A stretch of DNA of 9,088 nucleotides from F1-120-MAGs023 sp038228615 (GCA_038228615.1 JBBRPC010000151.1:1-9088), one strand, 5' to 3'; shown: positions 1 to 6,159, numbered from the stretch's first letter. The notes: generated by a model not told the origin, from the letters alone. A program made the numbers and translations.

Positions 1-342
1 CTTGTAGAGGCCGCCATTCGGATCGGCAAAGACGTCGAGTTCTATCTGGCGCACGTGCTGTGATGAGAGTTGGGTTGCGAGCGGCGGATGCGAATATTCG
101 AGCGACGCCGCGAGGCCAGCGTCGAATGCCTTCAGCAGATTGAACACATCGTCGTCGCCGCGTATGTGGTAGCTGTTGTGGGTACCGATCGACTGCAACT
201 GGTTGATGCGCAGGCAATCAACGTTGTTGCAGGCAGGTGCGGTAGTTCGGCTTCGAGCGCCGGCTGCCGGAGGTTGCTGCAACATGCCGGCGCTCGCGAC
301 AACAACGGCTGCGACGGTGGACGCGATGAGTAATTTGCGCAT
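1..342 (-). CDS. Secreted Ca2+-dependent phosphoinositide phospholipase C-like protein, N-terminal part (cut by left edge)
   Basis: The reading frame enters at 342 and is still open at the window edge, giving 114 residues. It starts with a signal peptide (MRKLLIASTVAAVVVASAG, residues 1-19), so the product is probably exported. After a short linker comes a sequence typical of the bacterial and fungal 'PI-PLC-C1' family: 'LRINQLQSIGTHNSYH' at residues 44-59, in which His55 aligns with the first catalytic histidine of PI-PLC enzymes. Then come 'YSHPPLATQL' (83-92) and 'QIELDVFADPNGGLY' (99-113), whose Glu101 and Asp103 are candidate calcium ligands. Family knowledge: these enzymes cleave the headgroup of phosphoinositides or related phospholipids. 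The second catalytic histidine and most of the barrel lie outside the window. The ATG at 342 is chosen because the signal peptide begins there; no strong ribosome binding site precedes it. The PAP2-like gene lies 59 bases upstream on the same strand, which suggests co-transcription. Confidence 0.85.
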   Translation of the reverse strand, partial: MRKLLIASTVAAVVVASAGMLQQPPAAGARSRTTAPACNNVDCLRINQLQSIGTHNSYHIRGDDDVFNLLKAFDAGLAASLEYSHPPLATQLSSQHVRQIELDVFADPNGGLYK

Positions 343-401
343 ATCGCACAGCTTCGCGCGTTGTGGTCGTGTGGTCAAAGTCTCGCCAGGTCCGCTGGGA
401 G

Positions 402-1505
402 CTACGGCAGCGTGGGCGCCGTGCCCGGTCGGAGATAGGCGAGTGCTCGCGGCCAATAGCGCTGGCCGACGCGGTTCCACCAGGCTTCGCGACTTGCCCG
501 TGTGCGGCTCTCCACCCGTACCACGGCCACGACGAGTGCATACCCCACAAGGGCATCGACCGCGTAGTGCTCGCCGCTATAGACGAGGGTGATGATCATC
601 GCGATTGGGTAGATGAACAGCACGCCGCGGATCCACCGTCGCTTGACCCTCGGCCACATCGTCATCGCGACCAATAACGCAAAGGCGCTGTGCAAGGAGG
701 GAATTGCCGCGTACGGGTTGGCGCTCGCCTTGCCGTTGTCGACAAGGGCGTATCCGCCTTTGAGGCCGATGACTGCGAGTCCCCGCGTGCTGTGCGTACG
801 GCCGCAGTCCGGCACCTTCTTGCTCTGGTGCGGTACCGCGATGGGAACACACGTCTTTTCCAATTCGAGATGGAACAGGTGACGTTCTTTGGCGGCCGCC
901 CATGGCGGCGCGGTCGGGAATGCTGCAAAGAATACGACCGCGGCGAAGGAAATCGCCACGAAGCGCGTTGTGTATGCCCGCCATGCCTTCCAATCGCGTC
1001 GCCACATCAACCCGGCGATCGCAAAGGGCACGATGAAGTGCGAGACATAGATGAGCGACGTCGCCACGTCCCACCACTGGGCGTGCTGGTGCCAAAAGTG
1101 TTGCTGCAACACGACGCTTGGAATGTGGCCGAAGAAGAAGAATTTTTCGGCGGTGATTTGGGGTGTGTACGCGACCGGACGGGCGAGGCGATGTGCGAGC
1201 CCGCGGCTGAGGTCGTAGGCGAGCAAGACAAATGTGAACGGAATCCAGTCGAACAGCACCCTGGCGATTTCTCGTTTGCTGCGTCCAACGTTCGTGACGA
1301 ACAGTGCACCAACGATGACGAGGATTACGACGAAACGGTCGAACGGGATGTTGCCGCCGATGATTGCAACGACGCAGATGAAGTAGACGATGATCGCCAA
1401 TCCGCGAGCGCGCGACCGCGCCTGGGGGACGACGGGCTCCGGAGACACGACCGGAGCAACGCCTGGAGAAACGTTATGAGCGGTGCTGTCGGTATCTGTT
1501 GCCAA
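402..1505 (-). CDS. PAP2-superfamily membrane protein, Aur1/inositol phosphotransferase-like
   Basis: With a TTG start at 1505 the product is 367 residues with about eight hydrophobic segments (roughly residues 35-52, 58-73, 84-99, 148-167, 183-198, 272-284, 295-309, 315-330), so it is an integral membrane protein. It carries the hallmarks of the PAP2_3 branch that includes inositol phosphorylceramide synthases: 'FPTAPPWAA' (196-204), 'IPSLHSAFALL' (268-278) with catalytic His272, and 'YSGEHYAVDALVGY' (309-322) with His313 and Asp317. The expected chemistry is phosphoester hydrolysis or phosphoheadgroup transfer on a lipid, with the active site facing outward. Between the TAPPW and PSLH motifs is a longer loop with two cysteines (219 and 234). 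The start is uncertain. The frame stays open to 1703, but that would overlap the divergent dehydrogenase gene. The TTG at 1505 has AGGAT just upstream and leaves room for a promoter. ATG codons at 1619 and 1616 are alternatives. The hydrophobic core begins after residue 30 either way. Confidence 0.85.
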   Translation of the reverse strand: MATDTDSTAHNVSPGVAPVVSPEPVVPQARSRARGLAIIVYFICVVAIIGGNIPFDRFVVILVIVGALFVTNVGRSKREIARVLFDWIPFTFVLLAYDLSRGLAHRLARPVAYTPQITAEKFFFFGHIPSVVLQQHFWHQHAQWWDVATSLIYVSHFIVPFAIAGLMWRRDWKAWRAYTTRFVAISFAAVVFFAAFPTAPPWAAAKERHLFHLELEKTCVPIAVPHQSKKVPDCGRTHSTRGLAVIGLKGGYALVDNGKASANPYAAIPSLHSAFALLVAMTMWPRVKRRWIRGVLFIYPIAMIITLVYSGEHYAVDALVGYALVVAVVRVESRTRASREAWWNRVGQRYWPRALAYLRPGTAPTLP

Positions 1506-1617
1506 CAGGGATCCTGAGGTCGGAATCGCGGACTGGCGAATCGTATGAGATGGACGTCGCCTGGCCGGACCACGCCGTGAGTCAATACGCTGGACGGAAT
1601 CACCTCGAAGGAGCATC
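1506..1617. promoter_or_regulatory. Divergent intergenic control region between the PAP2 gene and the dehydrogenase operon
   Basis: These 112 bases separate the leftward PAP2/phospholipase pair from the rightward dehydrogenase operon and should contain both promoters. The right end holds a strong ribosome binding site, GAAGGAG at 1607-1613, four bases before the dehydrogenase ATG at 1618. I could not find a convincing -35/-10 pair on either strand. The left boundary depends on the uncertain PAP2 start. Confidence 0.5.
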
Positions 1618-2853
1618 ATGCGAGCACTTGTTTTCGGTGTCAAACCCGACGCGATTCCCGTCCCCGATACCGAAAATCCGCTGTTACGGAGCCTGGCAGT
1701 CACCCCGATGCGGCTCGATACCCACTACCCCGATGCCCGTCCATTGCGCAGCGATTGGGTAGTGACCCGAACCCGGCTGACTGGGATCTGCGGATCGGAT
1801 TCGAAGCAGGTCTTTATGGATTGGGGTGACGAAACCCGTTCCCCCGACAATCCCATGAAAGGATTCTTTTCGCTTCCGCAAGTGTTGGGTCATGAGGTCG
1901 TCGCGGAGGTGACCGAACTTGGGCCAGACGCGCAAGGGTTGGCAGTCGGAGATCGTGTGGTGCTCAACCCCTGGTTGTCGTGTGGACCGCGCGGCGTGAC
2001 GCCTCCATGCGCTGCCTGTGCCGTCGGCGACTATTCGCTCTGTGCGTCGTTTGGTGTCGGGCCGATCTCGCCAGGTATCCACACGGGGACGTCGAAAGAC
2101 GCGAGTGGTGGGTATGCCGATCTGATGCCTGCGCACGATTCGATGCTGTTCAAGGTGCCCGCAACGATGCCGGACGAAGTTGCGGTGTTTGCAGATCCAT
2201 TCGCGGTGATGTTGCATGGCATCACCCGCAACCCACCGCCTGCGGGCGGCAAGGTCATGGTGTACGGAGCTGGTGCGCTCGGAACGTGTGCGACTGCGAT
2301 TCTCGGTGCGTTGTATCCAGATGTCGAGGTGTTGGTGGTCGCGCGGTTTGGTGCCCAATCCGATATGGCGCGAAAGCTGGGCGCAACGGTGATCTCCCAT
2401 GAACCGGCGTTGGCTGTGATTGAACAGGCGGTCGCGTGGTCGGGCGGCGTGCTCGCTCCAAGCGATGGGCTGCCGATGGCGTTTCCGGGTGCGATCGATG
2501 TCGTGTACGACACGGTTGGTAAACGTGAGACCTTCGAGGTGGGCGTTCGTGTGTTGAAAGCGCGCGGAACGCTGGTGAAAGCTGGAGTTCACGGCCCGAC
2601 TATGTGGGAAGACACACCCTTATATTTCAAGGAAATCAAGATGGTTGGCTCGAACGCATTTGGCTTCGAAGAAGTGAATGGATTGCGCCAACATGGCATC
2701 CAGCACTATCTCGACCTTGCGTCCGACGGCACGATAGACCTCATCGGAATGCTCACACATACCTTCGATCTTGACGACTGGCGGAGCGCCTTCGAAGCCC
2801 TGGCATGCCAGGGCGATAGCGGCGCGATCAAGGTCGCGTTCGATTTCCGCTAG
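1618..2853 (+). CDS. Zinc-dependent alcohol dehydrogenase (medium-chain dehydrogenase/reductase family)
   Basis: The product has 411 residues, slightly long for a cytosolic MDR enzyme. It should oxidise an alcohol or reduce a carbonyl with NAD(P). Catalytic-zinc residues are visible: Cys58 in 'GICGSD' and the 'GHE' motif with His92 and Glu93. A structural-zinc lobe follows, with Cys122, Cys131, Cys134 and Cys142 ('CGPRGVTPPCAACAVGDYSLC' region). The spacing between the first two cysteines is larger than in horse-liver type enzymes. The Rossmann nucleotide-binding motif is 'VYGAGALGTCA' (215-225). The C-terminal part returns to the catalytic fold ('FKEIKMVGSNAFG', 337-349). The ATG at 1618 is supported by AAGGAG at 1608-1613. 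It is the first gene of a three-gene unit, with the next ATG 11 bases after its stop. Family assignment is firm; the substrate cannot be read from sequence. A perfect 18-base palindrome sits inside its 3' end (2797-2814). Confidence 0.93.
   Translation: MRALVFGVKPDAIPVPDTENPLLRSLAVTPMRLDTHYPDARPLRSDWVVTRTRLTGICGSDSKQVFMDWGDETRSPDNPMKGFFSLPQVLGHEVVAEVTELGPDAQGLAVGDRVVLNPWLSCGPRGVTPPCAACAVGDYSLCASFGVGPISPGIHTGTSKDASGGYADLMPAHDSMLFKVPATMPDEVAVFADPFAVMLHGITRNPPPAGGKVMVYGAGALGTCATAILGALYPDVEVLVVARFGAQSDMARKLGATVISHEPALAVIEQAVAWSGGVLAPSDGLPMAFPGAIDVVYDTVGKRETFEVGVRVLKARGTLVKAGVHGPTMWEDTPLYFKEIKMVGSNAFGFEEVNGLRQHGIQHYLDLASDGTIDLIGMLTHTFDLDDWRSAFEALACQGDSGAIKVAFDFR
2797..2814. repeat. Perfect 18-base palindrome inside the dehydrogenase 3' end
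   Basis: GCCCTGGCATGCCAGGGC reads identically on both strands. It encodes 'ALACQG' on the plus strand, 39 bases before the dehydrogenase stop. As RNA it could form a 7-base-pair GC-rich stem with a CATG loop. It might be a protein-binding site or an mRNA hairpin ahead of the next gene. It is not a classical terminator, because no T run follows and the operon continues. Confidence 0.6.
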
Positions 2854-2864
2854 ACAGGGCGTAC

Positions 2865-3374
2865 ATGGAAGTTGTCTCGAAACCCGCTGAACTCCTCGCG
2901 CTGCATGGCGTGACCGCAGAACTCTTCGCAACGTTGCAACGATGGTTCAGTGTGCCGCCATCGATTGCCATCGATGTGTCGGCTGTCGATGCCGATGGTG
3001 CGATTCGAGAGCTCGGCGATCCCATCATGATTGCGGGTTTCGCGATGCGCAAGTTGCAAGCCTTGCACCTGCTCGCAACGCCAGGAGTACGCACGAGCAC
3101 CGACGTCGTGGTGACCATGGTGCAAGACCTCACGCGCGCGCTGTTGCAAGCGCCCACGATGCGGCTTCGAGTGCAAGCTGAGTCAATGGATTGGGATGCG
3201 GCATTCGCAGAACTGGATTCGAACGATACGCTCGACACTAGCGATGCTGCGCCGCTCGCTGTCGATGACGACGACCCGGAAACAACACGTTTTGAAGAAC
3301 TGCACGCGTTGCTGCACGTCGCAGTACAGGCTGTCATCGATGCTTGCGATGGCGAAATTTCCTATCTCGAATAG
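2865..3374 (+). CDS. Hypothetical protein of 169 residues within the dehydrogenase/hydratase operon
   Basis: I do not recognise this family. The product is soluble-looking, with no signal peptide or membrane segment. It starts 'MEVVSKPAELLALHG' and has an amphipathic, probably helical N-terminus (residues 7-28). A stretch that alternates beta and helix follows (about 34-115), containing 'DPIMIAGFAMRKLQALHLL' (52-70). Then comes an acidic linker (about 114-140, with 'DDDDPE' at 133-138) and a C-terminal helix (143-160). The ATG lies 11 bases after the dehydrogenase stop, with only a weak purine-rich site (AGGG) upstream. The hydratase starts 16 bases after its stop. Its tight placement between two enzyme genes implies translational coupling and a role with them, perhaps as an accessory or regulatory subunit, but that is inference. 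The coding case rests on length, operon spacing and the absence of any better frame here. Confidence 0.75.
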   Translation: MEVVSKPAELLALHGVTAELFATLQRWFSVPPSIAIDVSAVDADGAIRELGDPIMIAGFAMRKLQALHLLATPGVRTSTDVVVTMVQDLTRALLQAPTMRLRVQAESMDWDAAFAELDSNDTLDTSDAAPLAVDDDDPETTRFEELHALLHVAVQAVIDACDGEISYLE

Positions 3375-3390
3375 TGCGAGGGATACGCCA

Positions 3391-4188
3391 ATGGCCGACG
3401 AAGTATTGCTTGAGGTCACAGACCGTGTGGCTGTCGTGACGATCAACCGTCCGGAAGCGCGCAACGCCCTGAATAGGGCAGTGCGCAAAGCGCTTCCAGC
3501 GACGATTGCCGAATGTGAATCGCGTGACGATGTCGATGTGATGATTCTTACCGGTGCCGACCCTGCGTTTACGGCTGGGATCGACCTGAAGGAGTTCGGC
3601 TCTGGGGCCAACACCGACGAACGCTTTGGAGGGGTTGACGATGCTCGACCCGGGCGCGTCGCGCGTCGGGGAGCTTTACCACCGCGCACCAAACTGTTGA
3701 TCGGGGCGATCAATGGCGTTGCCGTCACCGGCGGGTTTGAGATTGCATTGAATTGCGACTTCTTGATCGCAAGCGAACGTGCTCGTTTCGCTGACACCCA
3801 CGCTCGGGTTGGCATTATGCCTGGGTGGGGGTTGACAGTGTTGCTGGCGCAGCGAATTGGGGTTGCCCGGGCGCGCCAGATGAGTGTCACCGGCAACTTC
3901 CTCGACGCGCAACGAGCATACGAATGGGGACTCGTCAACGAGGTAGTACCCCACAACGAACTCCTTCCCCGCTGTCGTCAGCTCGCCGCGGACTGCCTGT
4001 CGATTGACCAACGTGCCGTGCGCCAGATGCTCGCGACCTATCGAGAAGTCACTGATACCACCGTCGAGAATGGCTGGGGTATCGAGGCGCGCGTGTCGAA
4101 GGAATGGGAGGGCGCCGGTTTCGATCCCGCGCTGATCGAAGCGAAACGTCAAGCGATCGTGGATCGCGGCCGTTCACAAATCTCCTGA
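3391..4188 (+). CDS. Enoyl-CoA hydratase/isomerase family (crotonase) protein
   Basis: The product has 265 residues, the usual length for crotonases. Crotonase signatures are clear: 'VVTINRPEARNALN' (15-28) and the oxyanion-hole region 'FTAGIDLKEF' (60-69). The core motif 'NGVAVTGGFEIALNCDFLIA' spans 108-127, in which Glu117 aligns with catalytic Glu144 of rat mitochondrial hydratase. The second catalytic glutamate (rat Glu164) is replaced: in 'FADTHARVGIMPGWG' (133-147) the aligned position is His137. This variant is one I recognise from actinobacterial Ech paralogues, so the chemistry may not be classical hydration. Isomerase, hydrolase, or a substrate-binding role are all possible. The ATG at 3391 is preferred over an upstream extension to 3196, because GAGG at 3378-3381 is well spaced, crotonase homology begins at once, and the extension would overlap the previous gene. 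It is the last gene of the operon; a leftward gene ends 34 bases beyond it. Confidence 0.93.
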   Translation: MADEVLLEVTDRVAVVTINRPEARNALNRAVRKALPATIAECESRDDVDVMILTGADPAFTAGIDLKEFGSGANTDERFGGVDDARPGRVARRGALPPRTKLLIGAINGVAVTGGFEIALNCDFLIASERARFADTHARVGIMPGWGLTVLLAQRIGVARARQMSVTGNFLDAQRAYEWGLVNEVVPHNELLPRCRQLAADCLSIDQRAVRQMLATYREVTDTTVENGWGIEARVSKEWEGAGFDPALIEAKRQAIVDRGRSQIS

Positions 4189-4222
4189 CGTTGTCATTGT
4201 CGCCGAGCGTTCCCTCCTCCGA

Positions 4223-5263
4223 TCAACCGATCAGCCTGCTGCGAATTTCAACGACGGGATAGTCGGCCGAGACACTCAAGGTCGCGGATCCAATGTTGGT
4301 GTCGCGAACCGGAACGCCAGGGCCCGTCATGGTGACGTTTGCGATCCACACCGTACCGACCTCAACAGTTTCAACGCCTTTTGTCTCGAATGTGTGCACA
4401 AGTGCGGGCGTGGTCGGTGATCCTCCGTCATCGGAGTTCTGGTTCGAACCTTCACCGGAATCAAACACAAAACCGCTACGGACGGCAATGCCGACGACAG
4501 TCCAGCCATCGATAGTCGCGTTGATCACCACCGTCTTGGCGCTGGTTGACCACATCCATGTCGCCAAGCCAGTGACTCCTACATCCGGCGGTGAGAGACC
4601 GAGCGTTGGGAGCGGTATCACCGCAGTCCGCCAAATCTCTCCAATAGTGGGTGGCTGTGCAGGCCCCGGCGGCAACCCATTGGCCAATGGTCCTGTCAAC
4701 GGTACGCATCGCGTGTCGATCGCGATGATTGCTCCGTTCGTGTTGTCGGATGTCGTCACGGTGAAGATCCAGCCAAATCCAGCGAACCCGGTCGCGCTCG
4801 GACAGATCCCTGCCAGCGGATTGGTCGGATCGTGTGCCGGAACTGCAACGACTCGATATGGCCGCGGCGCCTGATCGCTGGCCGCTGGGATTCCAGGCGA
4901 ACCGTCGATCGAGACCGTCAGGCCAACCGTGAGTGTTCCGCCGCCAGGTCCGCCACCGATGACCCCTGCGCCGCGCAACGTTGGCGCCTTCGTGGCGGGG
5001 AGCGAGCCGAACGTCGCGACATCGTCGAACTGCCAAACGCCATTGAAATCGGTGAGCTGCGCGATGAATTGCTTACCGCGCGGCGTGTGCCAGACAGCGA
5101 TGACGTTGCCGTGCGCGTCGACGATGCGCGATTCGCCGGTGGGGCTCTGCACGAATACGCGCGGGCCCCAAGTGCGGAGTTCAATCTTGGTCACGCGGTA
5201 CGTCGTGCCGACGTCGTACCTGTGCGCATGATGTCTGTGGAGCCAGACGATGTCGGCATACAC
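4223..5263 (-). CDS. C-terminal part of a lipoprotein: NTF2/SnoaL-like region plus PKD-like beta-rich region (frame broken upstream)
   Basis: This open frame gives 346 residues from a GTG at 5263, but that codon has no well-spaced ribosome binding site and the protein seems to begin mid-domain. Residues 1-86 ('RYDVGTTYRVTKIEL' at 15-29, 'ESRIVDAHGNVIAVW' at 44-58, 'GVWQFDDV' at 75-82) resemble the second half of small NTF2/SnoaL-like domains common in actinobacterial lipoproteins. The N-terminal half of that domain lies in another frame upstream. A Gly/Pro-rich linker follows (97-135). A beta-rich extracellular module then runs to the end, with Cys154 and Cys186, 'VTGLATWMWSTSAKTVVI' (230-247), a PKD-like 'SGFVFDSGEG' (263-272), and the closing 'YPVVEIRSRL' (335-344). 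I remember such endings from acidimicrobial secreted proteins. No enzyme motif is visible. It is convergent with the hydratase gene, with a 34-base gap. It is probably one gene with the 5181-5630 fragment. Confidence 0.7.
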   Translation of the reverse strand: MYADIVWLHRHHAHRYDVGTTYRVTKIELRTWGPRVFVQSPTGESRIVDAHGNVIAVWHTPRGKQFIAQLTDFNGVWQFDDVATFGSLPATKAPTLRGAGVIGGGPGGGTLTVGLTVSIDGSPGIPAASDQAPRPYRVVAVPAHDPTNPLAGICPSATGFAGFGWIFTVTTSDNTNGAIIAIDTRCVPLTGPLANGLPPGPAQPPTIGEIWRTAVIPLPTLGLSPPDVGVTGLATWMWSTSAKTVVINATIDGWTVVGIAVRSGFVFDSGEGSNQNSDDGGSPTTPALVHTFETKGVETVEVGTVWIANVTMTGPGVPVRDTNIGSATLSVSADYPVVEIRSRLIG

Positions 5264-5630
5264 GCCATGATTGCAGTCCTCGGAGGTACGCCTTCTCGAC
5301 GAGGCGCGGATCAGGGTTGCAGGAGTACAACCAATCGCTGTACGCGATCAAGCGAAAGAATGCGGAACGTACGGATTCACCGCGATGCGCGAGCGTAGGA
5401 GAGGGAGTCGCGGTACACGACTGTGCAGAATTGCTCGTTCGAGATGTAGCTGTAGCTGTGGTGGTCGTCGTCGACGGATCAGCGCGAGCGAGTAGCTCGG
5501 TGCGCAGCATACGAGCTCGGGGGCCAGATCCGACAGGTTGCGCGGTGCGACCGTTCGCGCTCGTAGGAGTCGCGCAACCTGCAATCAGCGCCGTTCCGGC
5601 AATCAATCTCCGTAGCGCGATGTGTTGCAT
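5181..5630 (-). pseudogene. N-terminal lipoprotein fragment, frameshifted relative to the downstream frame
   Basis: The ATG at 5630 is preceded by GGGTGAAG and opens a lipoprotein signal: 'MQHIALRRLIAGTALIAGC', with lipobox 'LIAGC' and Cys19 as the likely lipid anchor. A Ser/Thr-rich linker follows. Then 'FFRLIAYSDWLYSCNPDPRL' (about 5358-5299) and 'VEKAYLRG' (to about 5276) look like the start of an NTF2/SnoaL-like domain. The natural continuation, 'EDCNHGVYADIVWLHRHH', is in the next frame, which forms the 346-residue open frame ending at 4223. After about 5275 this frame reads through Arg-rich nonsense and stops at 5181. Skipping one base (or restoring two) near 5270-5295 would fuse both parts into one lipoprotein of roughly 465 residues. 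Causes could be a real inactivating mutation, a sequencing or assembly error, or recoding. A further frame anomaly covers 5380-5478. Confidence 0.6.
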
Positions 5631-5778
5631 AGCTTCACCCCAACGTGTCGGTTGCCCAATGCTGATCGTGGTGCCGACCTGCAATTGTGGATCGTGCGAA
5701 GGATGCCGGATTGTACGAACGCGATGTTGAGGAGGCGAGCGACTGGCGAGCGACTATGGCATGTGCCACGTCGTCACG
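5631..5778. other. Intergenic gap between the DoxX-like gene and the lipoprotein gene
   Basis: These 148 bases contain no credible gene on either strand. They hold the 11-base tandem duplication (5734-5755) and a small TGGC/GCCA hairpin (5757-5768). At the left end they hold the GGGTGAAG ribosome binding site of the lipoprotein fragment (leftward). A leftward promoter for the lipoprotein probably lies here, but I see no clear consensus boxes. Confidence 0.5.
5734..5755. repeat. Tandem duplication of an 11-base unit in an intergenic gap
   Basis: GGCGAGCGACT occurs twice back to back with no mismatch. It lies in the 148-base gap (5631-5778) between the DoxX-like gene and the lipoprotein gene. 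A short inverted repeat, TGGC-ATGT-GCCA, follows at 5757-5768. An 11-base period is about one helical turn, so paired operator half-sites are possible, but a slippage duplication is equally plausible. Confidence 0.6.
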
Positions 5779-6159
5779 TCATGGTGTTGCGCGCGCGACC
5801 CTCCATGCGGTTCGGACCATTGGGATCTGGAGCGGAAGGCGCAGCCAGGCTGCCAGTGCCGTGTTGAATGGTGGCTTGGCGGTGGCGGTACCTCCGTCGG
5901 CACAGGCCTTGAGGTTGCCGGGAAATACGCCGATGAGGGTGGCTGTCGTGAGATAGGCGCCGAGTTTTCGGGTATGTGTGCGGGCCAGCAATCCTGCGCA
6001 CGCCAACTCGACGACCCCTGAGCCGAATACCCAGGCCCGAGCCGAACCAAGTGGAGCTGGCACGAGCGGATCGAAAAACTCGGGCTTGACGAAATGGGCG
6101 ACTCCCGCACCGCCCATGAGCGCGACGAGCCCTGCGGTTCGAAGATCGTTGCTGTTCAT
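5779..6159 (-). CDS. DoxX-like small integral membrane protein
   Basis: The product has 126 residues and four hydrophobic stretches (about 9-22, 42-60, 66-82, 99-112), the four-helix pattern of DoxX-type proteins. Family features are 'GGAGVAHFVKPEFFDPLVP' (16-34), 'GSGVVELACAGLL' (46-58), 'RKLGAY' (64-69) and 'IGVFPGNL' (76-83). The ending 'RLPLQIPMVRTAW' (107-119) also matches small DoxX-like proteins of Actinobacteria. The biochemical role of this group is poorly defined, and a function in redox or membrane homeostasis would be a guess. The ATG at 6159 has an excellent ribosome binding site (TAGGAG) about five bases upstream. The gene is divergent from the ferredoxin operon across 126 bases that contain a 15-base palindrome. 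The broken lipoprotein gene follows 148 bases downstream, so the two are not obviously one operon. Confidence 0.88.
   Translation of the reverse strand: MNSNDLRTAGLVALMGGAGVAHFVKPEFFDPLVPAPLGSARAWVFGSGVVELACAGLLARTHTRKLGAYLTTATLIGVFPGNLKACADGGTATAKPPFNTALAAWLRLPLQIPMVRTAWRVARATP

Noticed and set aside
1..63. A plus-strand frame ending in TGA at 61-63 ('VEAAIRIGKDVEFYLAHVL') that looks like a gene's C-terminus.
   Set aside because: The opposite strand encodes the conserved PI-PLC motif 'QIELDVFADPNGGLY' here, with a signal peptide upstream, so the plus frame is its shadow.
690..1517. A 275-residue plus-strand open frame.
   Set aside because: It is rich in Arg, Asp and Cys and is antisense to the PAP2 gene, which has clear catalytic motifs and membrane segments.
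1506..1703. The upstream 66-residue extension of the PAP2 frame.
   Set aside because: It would overlap the divergent dehydrogenase start, is Arg/Ser-rich without family character, and has no ribosome binding site at its first codon.
1684..2592. A 302-residue minus-strand open frame.
   Set aside because: It has Arg/His-rich nonsense composition and is antisense to the well-conserved zinc dehydrogenase.
3196..3390. A 65-residue N-terminal extension of the crotonase frame.
   Set aside because: It overlaps the preceding hypothetical gene, and crotonase homology and a good ribosome binding site begin at 3391.
4189..4222. A possible bidirectional terminator between the convergent hydratase and lipoprotein genes.
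   Set aside because: Only a weak GATC-AACC-GATC repeat is present just beyond, with no GC-rich stem followed by T residues.
4293..4874. A 193-residue plus-strand frame with plausible-looking Val/Thr/Pro composition.
   Set aside because: It mirrors the beta-rich lipoprotein region on the minus strand, which keeps recognisable PKD-like and 'YPVVEIRS' features.
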